A stretch of 8,310 bases of DNA from Nitrospinota bacterium (GTDB lineage: Bacteria; Nitrospinota; Nitrospinia; Nitrospinales; VA-1): assembly GCA_002731985.1 (NCBI GenBank), contig PCCT01000051.1, forward strand, positions 1 to 8,310, in the 5' to 3' direction. The notes beneath the pieces were generated by a model. That model searched no databases, was not told the origin of the DNA, and was given only the letters and a program-made list of their open reading frames with translations. The position numbers were made by a program, and so were the translations under genes. Positions 1-6,691 of the stretch are shown piece by piece; position 1 is the first letter of the stretch; every line of letters starts with the position of its first letter.

Positions 1-1161
1 AAAGATCTGGCCGCTGAGATCAACACCGGTGATCCTATTATAGTTGATGGTATTGATGGATATGTCATACCAAACCCATCAGAAAAAATCCTTGAGCATT
101 ACAAGACAAAGCAAGAAAACTACCAAAAATACGAAGAAAAACTCCTGGTAAACATAGATCGACCAGCGGTGACCCAGGATAAGTTCCGCGTTCGGCTAAT
201 GGCAAACATTGAAACCACCGATGAGATTAAAGCACTAAAGAAATTTGGCGCCGAAGGGGTGGGCCTGTACAGAACTGAGTTTCTATATTTAAGCGCACAT
301 AACGTTCCCACCGAAAGGGATATGTACGAAAACTTTAAAAAAGCGGCTCAGGACCTTGCACCCCTTCCTGTTGTCATACGAACACTGGACATTGGAATGG
401 ACAAACAACTCCATACTTATGGCCAAAATGATGAGGATAACCCTGCATTGGGACTGAGAGGAATCCGTATGTCTCTGGCCAATCCGGAGCAATTCATCAT
501 ACAACTCCGAGCCATTCTAAGAGCAAGTCTTTATGGAGAAGTAAAGATTCTGTATCCAATGATTTCTGATCCAGAAGAGATCATTCAGGCAAATAAAATC
601 CTTGAAAGCATCAAAGAAGAGTTTAGAACTGAGCAAATTCCATTTAATGATGACATTGAAGTGGGGGCCATGATCGAAACGCCATCATCCGCCATTTGCA
701 CAGATCTCATTTTAAAAGAAGTGGATTTTATAAGCATCGGTACGAACGACCTGATTCAATACCTCTTGGCTGTTGATCGAATAAACGAACAGGTGGCTCA
801 CTTATATCAGCCTTATAATCCGTCAATTTTAAAAACGTTGAAACATGTTTTCGATGCGGCGGCAAACGCAGGGAAAAAAGTTTCGATATGTGGTGAGTTA
901 GGTGGCGATCCTATGATCACCCTCTTCCTACTTGGCCTTGGCAACTTATCCGACTTAAGTATGGATCCCCATTCGATCCCCAGAATCAAGAAAATCATTT
1001 GCCAATCAAGCTTGAAGGACGCTGAAGAATTTTCCAAACACATTTTAAGCCTAAGCTCAACACATGAAATTAACAGCTTCCTGATGAAGGAAATGAAAAA
1101 GCGATATCCAGCTGATTTCGCGCAGGATTCAAATTCTGAGATCAAGGACTGTTCTTCTTAA
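1..1161 (+). CDS. ptsI: Phosphoenolpyruvate-protein phosphotransferase (PTS enzyme I), C-terminal part, cut by left edge
   Basis: Enzyme I takes phosphate from PEP and passes it to HPr, the first step of the cytoplasmic PTS relay. The frame is open from base 1 to the TAA at 1159-1161, giving 386 visible residues of an expected 570-600. The GTG at 169 is an internal valine, not the start. The fragment opens in the end of the swivelling phosphohistidine domain (GYVIPNPSE near residue 20); the HPr-binding domain and active histidine lie off the window. The PEP-binding barrel is complete: R91 in GLYRTEFLYL, R127 in RTLDIG, LGLRGIR near 150-156, E226 in AMIETP, N249-D250 in SIGTNDLIQYLLAVDR, R260, and the acid-base C297 in ICGELGGDP. 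One oddity is IGMDK at 131-135, where the family usually has IGGDK. The tail after about residue 345 is poorly conserved. ptsP-type paralogues share this domain, so ptsI versus ptsP cannot be settled without the N-terminus. Confidence 0.93.
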   Translation, partial: KDLAAEINTGDPIIVDGIDGYVIPNPSEKILEHYKTKQENYQKYEEKLLVNIDRPAVTQDKFRVRLMANIETTDEIKALKKFGAEGVGLYRTEFLYLSAHNVPTERDMYENFKKAAQDLAPLPVVIRTLDIGMDKQLHTYGQNDEDNPALGLRGIRMSLANPEQFIIQLRAILRASLYGEVKILYPMISDPEEIIQANKILESIKEEFRTEQIPFNDDIEVGAMIETPSSAICTDLILKEVDFISIGTNDLIQYLLAVDRINEQVAHLYQPYNPSILKTLKHVFDAAANAGKKVSICGELGGDPMITLFLLGLGNLSDLSMDPHSIPRIKKIICQSSLKDAEEFSKHILSLSSTHEINSFLMKEMKKRYPADFAQDSNSEIKDCSS

Positions 1162-1222
1162 ATTCTATTTAACCAAAATATTTTTATAACCCAGATAACA
1201 CTTTTATTCAAAGAGGAGACTC

Positions 1223-2386
1223 ATGAAGAAAAAATCATTTTTATTCACATCGGAATCTGTTTCAGAAGGCCATCCAGATAAAATTGCCGACCAGGTATCA
1301 GATGCTGTCCTGGATGCCATTCTGGCGCAAGATCCCAAAGCCCGGGTTGCGTGCGAAACGATGATCACAACAGGATATGCTGTAGTTGCTGGAGAAATTT
1401 CCACAAAATGTTATATAGAAATTCCACGAATTGTAAGAAATACAATTCAAAAAATTGGCTATACCCACTCTACAATGGGGTTCGATTTTGAAACCTGCGG
1501 AGTGCTGGTTTCCTTAGATGAACAATCTAAGGATATAGCCCAGGGAGTCGACGAGGGTTCCAAAAAAGAACAGGGAGCGGGAGATCAGGGAATGATGTTT
1601 GGCTACGCTACAAAGGAAACAGCCGAACTGATGCCCATGCCGATCATGTATTCCCATAAGCTGGTAAAAAAGCTGGCCGATGTACGTAAAAACGGGAAAA
1701 TACCCTACCTGCGTCCAGACAGTAAGTCTCAGGTATCGGTTCGATATGAGAACGACAAACCCGTTTGCATAGAAACAGTAGTCATTTCCACTCAGCATGA
1801 CCCGAAAATCTCCAACAAAAAAATGCGTGCCGAGATCACAGAACTGGTGATCAATAAAGTGATCCCTGAAAAGTTTCGGGCAAAGAAAATGAAGATCCAT
1901 ATAAACCCAACTGGAAATTTTGTTGTGGGTGGACCGCATGGTGACTGTGGTCTGACAGGGCGAAAAATCATTGTCGATACTTATGGCGGATTCTCCAGAC
2001 ACGGTGGCGGCGCGTTCTCAGGAAAAGACCCGTCCAAGGTGGATCGTTCAGCGGCATACATGGCTCGCTATATTGCCAAGAACTTGGTGGCGGCAGGGAC
2101 CGCTGACAGATTAGAGGTTCAACTTGCTTACGCCATAGGTGTTGCAGATCCTGTTTCCGTTTTTGTCGATACATTTGGCACTCATAAAATTAATCCTGAT
2201 ATATTTGAAGACCTGATTCGCGGTCATTTCAATTTGAAGCCTGCAGGGATTGTAAAAACTCTTGATCTTCTCAAACCAAGGTATTCTCCAACTGCAGCTT
2301 ATGGTCACTTCGGAAGAAAAGAAGCCAGTTTCACTTGGGAGAAAACAGACAAGGCCAAGGCAATCAAGAAGGCGGCAGGCCTATAG
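1223..2386 (+). CDS. metK: S-adenosylmethionine synthetase (methionine adenosyltransferase)
   Basis: Makes S-adenosylmethionine from methionine and ATP in the cytoplasm, supplying methyl groups to the cell. It is 387 residues long, close to the 384 of E. coli MetK, and full length. Family signatures are present in order: [19 protein letters not shown] at 10-28 (catalytic H17, metal-binding D19), the [12 protein letters not shown] hexapeptide region at 118-129, [20 protein letters not shown] at 226-245, and [19 protein letters not shown] at 261-279 with the lysines that contact the phosphates. The ATG at 1223 is supported by a strong Shine-Dalgarno, AGAGGAG at 1212-1218, and by the N-terminus aligning with other MetK proteins. 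It lies 61 bases after ptsI on the same strand. That gap is A/T-rich, with no hairpin and no room for a SAM riboswitch. The next gene starts 3 bases after the TAG stop. No catalytic residue that I know appears altered. Confidence 0.98.
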   Translation: MKKKSFLFTSESVSEGHPDKIADQVSDAVLDAILAQDPKARVACETMITTGYAVVAGEISTKCYIEIPRIVRNTIQKIGYTHSTMGFDFETCGVLVSLDEQSKDIAQGVDEGSKKEQGAGDQGMMFGYATKETAELMPMPIMYSHKLVKKLADVRKNGKIPYLRPDSKSQVSVRYENDKPVCIETVVISTQHDPKISNKKMRAEITELVINKVIPEKFRAKKMKIHINPTGNFVVGGPHGDCGLTGRKIIVDTYGGFSRHGGGAFSGKDPSKVDRSAAYMARYIAKNLVAAGTADRLEVQLAYAIGVADPVSVFVDTFGTHKINPDIFEDLIRGHFNLKPAGIVKTLDLLKPRYSPTAAYGHFGRKEASFTWEKTDKAKAIKKAAGL

Positions 2387-2389
2387 CCT

Positions 2390-3430
2390 ATGGCGATTGA
2401 TAAAATCCGAGTAGGTATTATCGGAGCGGGTCAAAACACCCGGAAGATGCATATCCCAAAATTGATGGGTCTTCCGGGTGTTGAACTCATTGAAGTCGCA
2501 AACCGAACCATTGCCTCTTCGAAAAAAGTCGCCTCTGAGTTTAATATCCCGCGAGTTCGCTCCAGTTGGCAGGAAATTATAAACTCTGAAGATGTTGACG
2601 CAATCGTTATAGGAACCTGGCCTTACCTTCACTGCGAGGCTTCCTGCGCGGCACTCCAATCCGGGAAACACGTCCTTTGTGAAGCCCGCATGGCAATGAA
2701 CCATAGCGAAGCACAGCTAATGCTTCAGGCATCAGAAGCATCCCCCCACCTCACCGCCCAATTGGTTCCAGCACCTTTCACGCTACACGCAGATAAAACC
2801 ATTAGAGCTTATATCGACCATGGTCGCCTTGGAGAGTTATTACATTTCCAGGTTGATTTCCAATCTAACTCCATAACAAACTTAGACGGTTTGTTACACT
2901 GGCGCAGGAACAAAAAATACAGCGGGGAGAACGTAATGTTTTTAGGGATTATTTACGAATCTATTCTTCGCTGGACTGTGCCCGCAATAAAGGTTAGTGC
3001 TACAGGAAATATTTTTATCAATAAAGCCATTGACCCGGAATCTGGGAAGCAGGTCCCAATAGAGATCCCCGACTACCTTTCAGTACAAATGGAATTGGAA
3101 AATGGTATACACGGTTCCATGCTCATCACTGAGACAAGTCTCCATGCATCTCCCCCAACGATCAAAATTTTTGGATCAGAGGGTTGCTTGAAAATTGATT
3201 TCATTCCCGATGGAAAACTATGGTATGGCGCAAAAGCAGATGACTCTATGCAGGAAGTAGAGATCCTCCCTCATGACAAGGGTTCATGGCGTGTCGAGGA
3301 AGAATTCATTAACGCGATCCGGGGTAAAGAAGAAGTGAAACTGACCACATTTAACACAGGTGTGGAGTACATGCGTTTCACCCAGGCCGTAATGGAAAGT
3401 TATCGGGAGGATGGAAACACAAAGCCCTAA
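2390..3430 (+). CDS. Gfo/Idh/MocA-fold oxidoreductase-like protein with altered catalytic residues
   Basis: The N-terminal Rossmann domain is clear: RVGIIGAG at 7-14 is the dinucleotide-binding loop, followed by a DVDAIVIGTWPYLHCE segment at 68-83 and GKHVLCEARMAMN at 92-104. In typical members (NAD(P)-dependent dehydrogenases of sugars, inositols or related compounds) that last motif is EKP, with a catalytic lysine; here residues 98-100 are E-A-R. The second usual element, a glycine-rich turn with a histidine in the G-H-x2-D region, appears as SGENVMFLGIIYES (178-191) with no histidine. The C-terminal half has the family's mixed sheet domain (roughly 125-330), for example FGSEGCLKIDF. At 346 residues the length is normal. 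The ATG lies 3 bases after the metK stop with only a weak upstream G-rich site, so translation is probably coupled to metK. Substrate unknown. It may bind a nucleotide or sugar without classical dehydrogenase chemistry, or belong to a subfamily with a different mechanism. Confidence 0.85.
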   Translation: MAIDKIRVGIIGAGQNTRKMHIPKLMGLPGVELIEVANRTIASSKKVASEFNIPRVRSSWQEIINSEDVDAIVIGTWPYLHCEASCAALQSGKHVLCEARMAMNHSEAQLMLQASEASPHLTAQLVPAPFTLHADKTIRAYIDHGRLGELLHFQVDFQSNSITNLDGLLHWRRNKKYSGENVMFLGIIYESILRWTVPAIKVSATGNIFINKAIDPESGKQVPIEIPDYLSVQMELENGIHGSMLITETSLHASPPTIKIFGSEGCLKIDFIPDGKLWYGAKADDSMQEVEILPHDKGSWRVEEEFINAIRGKEEVKLTTFNTGVEYMRFTQAVMESYREDGNTKP

Positions 3431-3448
3431 ATAAATATCCCCCTATAA

Positions 3449-4177
3449 TCATCCTGCGATAACCAGCGTTGCCGAATCTGCGTATACCACCTCACTATGC
3501 TTAACTGAAAACCCGTTCTCACGAAGTTCTGCACAAAGTACCTCACTTTTAGACGTAAGCCAAACTCCATTCCTCAATTGACGCTCAATGAATTTGAGTC
3601 CAAACTGATAAGTCAGTGGATACACAAATAGTTTTTTAATCCAGGCGGCAATATCTTCATTTTTTGCTGATACCCTGCGAATGCTATCTTTAACGATACG
3701 TCTGGCAGAATATTCGGGCAACGGCTCCACCACTGCAAGGGTCCCTCCCTCCCTAAGTAATCGACGAAACTCTCGATAGATATTCCCTCTCTTTTCTTGT
3801 GGGACGGTATATATTGAAAAATGGGCGATAATTATATCCACAGAATTATTTTTTAAAGGAATTGAATAAGTAAAATCTGCTTGAGCAAAATAAACGTTAT
3901 TCGATATATTTCCAGCATCTGTCTTTTTTTGAGCACTAAGCAGACCCTCCAACAACATATCGGTCCCCACATAGACGCCATTCTGAATTCTATGCTTTAG
4001 AATATTAATAAGGCCACCTGACCCGCACCCGGCATCTAAGAAAATGGTGTTCTTGCCAGCAGGAAGGCACTCCACCAATCTACGCATGGATTCTACATAG
4101 GACTCTGGCGTTAACAAATCATACAAACGCGACCCAAATCCAATCCGCCAATAAAATCGGGAATAAAATGATGCCAT
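3449..4177 (-). CDS. Class I SAM-dependent methyltransferase (Methyltransf_11/25-like)
   Basis: A 242-residue soluble protein with the class I methyltransferase fold. Motif I, FLDAGCGSGGL (46-56), is the SAM-binding loop. GTDMLLEGL at 71-79 supplies the acidic residue for the SAM ribose. AQADFTYSIPLKNNSVDIIIAHF at 98-120 covers motifs II and III, and LLREGGTLAVVEPLPEY at 140-156 is the typical strand after helix E. The C-terminal 80 residues are basic and aromatic and probably form the substrate cap. The N-terminus (MASFYSRFYW...YDLLTPE) resembles the entry helix of UbiE and small-molecule methyltransferases, but nothing identifies the substrate. The ATG at 4177 is supported by AGGA six bases upstream on the minus strand. 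The gene converges on the metK-linked oxidoreductase gene, 18 bases between stops, and diverges from the 145-residue gene. A metK neighbour is suggestive, but the two are on opposite strands. Confidence 0.88.
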   Translation of the reverse strand: MASFYSRFYWRIGFGSRLYDLLTPESYVESMRRLVECLPAGKNTIFLDAGCGSGGLINILKHRIQNGVYVGTDMLLEGLLSAQKKTDAGNISNNVYFAQADFTYSIPLKNNSVDIIIAHFSIYTVPQEKRGNIYREFRRLLREGGTLAVVEPLPEYSARRIVKDSIRRVSAKNEDIAAWIKKLFVYPLTYQFGLKFIERQLRNGVWLTSKSEVLCAELRENGFSVKHSEVVYADSATLVIAG

Positions 4178-4216
4178 GAATGATCCTAAGTATATAAAAT
4201 GATATCAGCTAAGCGC

Positions 4217-4246
4217 TTGCCTGGTTTGTCTACAATCTATTATAAT
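4217..4246 (+). promoter_or_regulatory. Sigma-70-type promoter for the 145-residue gene
   Basis: A perfect TATAAT -10 element lies at 4241-4246 and TTGCCT (4 of 6 matches to TTGACA) at 4217-4222, separated by 18 bases. Initiation near 4253 would give a leader of about 25 bases. That leader contains TGGAG at 4262-4266, a plausible ribosome-binding site 11 bases before the ATG at 4278. The promoter sits in the 100-base divergent gap facing the methyltransferase gene. Inferred from sequence only. Confidence 0.6.
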
Positions 4247-4277
4247 TGATTAATTTTTTTGTGGAGACTACCTGTTA

Positions 4278-4715
4278 ATGGCCAAAAAACCCTTCATCAA
4301 TAAACACGGGTTTGTAGAGTATCCTTTCCTTCATGATACAAGAAAGGGGAAAAACTGGTGGTTCTTTAATCTGCTGGAAGACTATCTCAAACGGCGTGCA
4401 AGGCAGAAGCATGGCCATGAGTATACTAGAGATCATATGGATGAGGATATGATGCAGTTTCTTGCAGAAACCAATCTTAAATTCTATGTCTTGATTCCTT
4501 CAGGAATGGGTATGGAGTTTAAACTGATAGGAAAGTATGAAACCCCCGAACTGATACACCTTGAAGAGCCCGTTGCCTTTATTACAGAAACATTTGGCGG
4601 AGGAAAGTTCAAATGCAATATTTATCATAAAGGTACTTTCGCCGGAACAGAAAATTACAAAGCTCACGGCGACCCTAAATGGACTGAAATCGAAGACGAC
4701 AACCCCATAGGCTGA
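4278..4715 (+). CDS. Unrecognised 145-residue soluble protein
   Basis: I do not recognise a family. The protein has no signal peptide or membrane segment. The N-terminal 55 residues are basic and aromatic (KKPFINKHGFVEYPF, KGKNWWFFNLLEDYLKRRARQKHGHE), ending in a probable amphipathic helix. An acidic, methionine-rich stretch follows (DHMDEDMMQFLAE, about 53-65). The rest alternates like beta strands (FYVLIPSGMGMEFKLIGKY, EPVAFITETFGGGKFKCNIYHKGTF), and the tail is acidic (EIEDDNPIG). There is one cysteine and no obvious metal motif. Codon use and composition look like the neighbours, so it is probably a real resident gene rather than a shadow frame: the reading frame fills the interval and has its own promoter with a consensus -10 and a ribosome-binding site. 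It stands alone, divergent from the methyltransferase gene and convergent with the Rieske gene, so context gives no function. Confidence 0.8.
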   Translation: MAKKPFINKHGFVEYPFLHDTRKGKNWWFFNLLEDYLKRRARQKHGHEYTRDHMDEDMMQFLAETNLKFYVLIPSGMGMEFKLIGKYETPELIHLEEPVAFITETFGGGKFKCNIYHKGTFAGTENYKAHGDPKWTEIEDDNPIG

Positions 4716-4735
4716 CCATTTAAATCACTTCTATC

Positions 4736-4753
4736 GGGGCAGTTTCACGCCCC
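4736..4753. terminator. GC-rich inverted repeat between convergent genes, possible bidirectional terminator
   Basis: GGGGC at 4736-4740 pairs perfectly with GCCCC at 4749-4753 around an 8-base loop. It sits in the 64-base gap where the 145-residue gene and the Rieske gene end facing each other, the expected place for a shared terminator. Neither strand has a T-run after the stem, so it is not a textbook intrinsic terminator. It could act with Rho, or simply be a stabilising 3' hairpin. Confidence 0.4.
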
Positions 4754-4779
4754 CAGCGGCATTACACCCTCTCCCCCTG

Positions 4780-5202
4780 CTAGAGTTCTTCGTCTGGATT
4801 ACGTGGCTTTAAAATGGTAGGAACATTTACTTTCAAATCGGCAGGCAAAGCTGTAGGCGAACTTCCGGCGGCGATTTGATCTTTGGGTTTCTCCAACCGG
4901 ACATAAATTTTTCCTTCGTGAACTTTAACAGGATACGTTTCTGTGTGGAGTTCAGGGTTCTGCGGGCACCACCCGGTTTTCAATTCAAAACGCCATTCAT
5001 GGTTTGGACAGATGAGAATTCCTTCTTCTATTCTCCCCTCACCCAACGGTGCGCCTCGGTGTGGGCAAGTATTTTCAATAGCGTAATACTCACCTTTATA
5101 ATTAAAAAGCGCGATCTCTTTTTCACCAACCGATATAATGGCCGATTTACCGATCTCCAGATCATCGCATTTCATCACTTTTGTATATTTTACTTTTTCC
5201 AT
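4780..5202 (-). CDS. Rieske [2Fe-2S] ferredoxin-like protein
   Basis: A 140-residue cytoplasmic-type protein with one Rieske domain across about residues 5-105. Ligands are Cys46 and His48 in CPHRGAPL and Cys65 and His68 in CPNHEWRF. The extra disulfide cysteines of respiratory bc1/b6f Rieske proteins are absent, and there is no N-terminal membrane anchor, so it resembles the soluble ferredoxins of aromatic dioxygenases and the NirD nitrite reductase subunit. The expected role is one-electron transfer to a partner oxygenase or reductase, but none is visible here. After the domain comes a tail of about 30 residues rich in proline, alanine and lysine, unusual for a minimal Rieske ferredoxin. 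The ATG at 5202 has only a weak GGA site upstream. It starts 34 bases after the trigger factor stop on the same strand, so co-transcription is likely. NirD-like or dioxygenase-ferredoxin-like cannot be separated by eye. Confidence 0.92.
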   Translation of the reverse strand: MEKVKYTKVMKCDDLEIGKSAIISVGEKEIALFNYKGEYYAIENTCPHRGAPLGEGRIEEGILICPNHEWRFELKTGWCPQNPELHTETYPVKVHEGKIYVRLEKPKDQIAAGSSPTALPADLKVNVPTILKPRNPDEEL

Positions 5203-5236
5203 AATTTCAATTCCATTTAGTCGTGGTCATCAGGCC

Positions 5237-6601
5237 TTATTTTTTACCGGCTTCTTTTTCATCAAGTTTGTCAACATATTCAAACTCACAATTAGCATAT
5301 AGAAAATCCATCGCTTTACGCCCGAGAATTTTAGAGCTGGTGTGCTTAATGACTTCGGGATTGCTCATCATTTTATTTTTCACATCTTCAATTTTCTGTT
5401 TACTCTGTTCAGCCAGGGCTTTAAACTCCTCCTCCAAGTCAAACTGGCTGACATGAATATCTTCAAGGGTGCCAATATTTTCTAATAAAAGATATCCTTT
5501 GCAATTATTCTCGGCTTTTCCTTGCCACTCGTCTTTTGCCCTGTCCTCGTCAAACCCTGATTCTTCTAGCTTCATACCAGACTGCTCAATTTGAAACTTC
5601 ATTCCCTCAATCATAAATTTCAATTCACTTTTGACCATTGATTCAGGGGCTTCTATTGAATTTTCTTTAACAATTTTATCGAAGATTTCTTCTTTAATTC
5701 GAACTTCTTCCTTTTGCTCATATATTGATTGAAGCTTGGTTTTAACACCTCTTTTCATATTTTCCACCGAATCATACCCTTCCTTCTCAACGATATCATC
5801 GGTAAGTTCAGGCATTATTCGTTTCCTCATTTCCTTAATTTTTACATTAAACACGGCAATGTCATCAGGAATTGCTTCTTTTGACCCAGGCACGGGTATG
5901 CGGACACGGCTAATCTTATTGGCCCAATTAGCCGGTAGAATTGCCTTTACTTCAAATTCTTCTCCCAGCGTATGACCTATCAACTCTTCTTCAAAACCTT
6001 TGAGCATTTTCTTTTCCCCGATACGCACAACATGGTTTTCAGCACTTCCGTTTTCCAAAGGTTGCCCATCATAGAAACCTTCAAAATCGATTGTTAGGAA
6101 ATCGCCCTTCTCTGCCTTATGATCATCTTCGTGATGTTCAAAGTTTCCATATTGATCCAGAATACTATTTATTGCGACCTCTACCTCTTGTTCAGTCACT
6201 GAGGCCTCCACCTTTTTAACTTTCACTCCCTTATATGCCTTAACCTTCACTTCAGGTTTAATATCCAGAGTCACAGAAAATTTAAGCGGACTGTTCTTTT
6301 TAATATCCTGGAAATCGGAGTTATCAATTTCCGGAGCTCCGACCGGGACTATTCCACTCTCTCGCAGAGCTTTTTCATAATATTCCTGCAATAGTTCCTG
6401 AAACATATTTGTGAATGATTGTATGGGAACTTGTTTCTCCATTACTTTGCGCGGAATTTTGCCCGGTCTAAACCCAGGCATTGTCATCTGTCGATTCAAT
6501 TCCTTATAGGCGTTGTCAATTCTCTCAGTAACAATATTCTCTGGAATAGTGATGTCCAGTTTGCGTTTCAATGATTCCAATTCTTCAACGACCAGTTCCA
6601 T
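5237..6601 (-). CDS. tig: Trigger factor (ribosome-associated chaperone and peptidyl-prolyl isomerase)
   Basis: Binds the ribosome exit tunnel and shields nascent chains, with a proline isomerase domain. It has 454 residues; E. coli trigger factor has 432. The N-terminal ribosome-binding domain carries the signature GFRPGKIP at 43-50, at the same position as GFRKGKVP in E. coli. The FKBP-type domain covers about 163-260 (KGDFLTIDFEGFYDGQPL, MLKGFEEELIGHTLGEEF). The C-terminal chaperone arms run from about 263 (MPELTDDIVEKEG) to 440, ending in a lysine-rich tail. Compared with E. coli, the last part of the FKBP domain (about 224-250, ANWANKISRVRIPVPGSKEA) is roughly 13 residues longer. The ATG at 6601 has an AGGGA Shine-Dalgarno at a spacing of 6 bases. 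It lies 90 bases after ispG and 34 before the Rieske gene. In many bacteria tig precedes clpP and clpX; that is not the order here. Confidence 0.96.
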   Translation of the reverse strand: MELVVEELESLKRKLDITIPENIVTERIDNAYKELNRQMTMPGFRPGKIPRKVMEKQVPIQSFTNMFQELLQEYYEKALRESGIVPVGAPEIDNSDFQDIKKNSPLKFSVTLDIKPEVKVKAYKGVKVKKVEASVTEQEVEVAINSILDQYGNFEHHEDDHKAEKGDFLTIDFEGFYDGQPLENGSAENHVVRIGEKKMLKGFEEELIGHTLGEEFEVKAILPANWANKISRVRIPVPGSKEAIPDDIAVFNVKIKEMRKRIMPELTDDIVEKEGYDSVENMKRGVKTKLQSIYEQKEEVRIKEEIFDKIVKENSIEAPESMVKSELKFMIEGMKFQIEQSGMKLEESGFDEDRAKDEWQGKAENNCKGYLLLENIGTLEDIHVSQFDLEEEFKALAEQSKQKIEDVKNKMMSNPEVIKHTSSKILGRKAMDFLYANCEFEYVDKLDEKEAGKK

Positions 6602-6691
6602 ATTGATTCCCTGACTAAAGATTATTTTGTGGTTAAATCCTGAAAGCCCGACAAGCTCTTATTTGTTTGAACAAGATTTGAAAACCGATTC

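Noticed and set aside
1162..1222. Possible metK promoter or SAM riboswitch in the ptsI-metK gap
   Set aside because: TATAAC at 1185-1190 resembles a -10 element, but no acceptable -35 lies at the right distance, and 61 bases is too short for the usual SAM riboswitch classes plus an expression platform. Only the Shine-Dalgarno is convincing.
1514..2002. 162-codon minus-strand frame opposite metK
   Set aside because: It lies wholly across conserved MetK motifs, and its translation is rich in cysteine, histidine and phenylalanine as antisense frames often are.
3431..3448. Terminator between the convergent oxidoreductase-like and methyltransferase genes
   Set aside because: The 18-base gap contains no inverted repeat and no T-run after a stem, so no terminator can be supported there.
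4876..5220. 114-codon plus-strand frame opposite the Rieske gene
   Set aside because: It is the antisense shadow of a clear Rieske gene with intact cluster ligands, and its phenylalanine-rich translation looks like no protein.
6663..6674. Palindrome TTGTT-TG-AACAA in the ispG-tig gap
   Set aside because: A/T-rich with five-base arms, it is expected by chance in such sequence. No promoter element is clearly placed around it, so an operator call is not supported.
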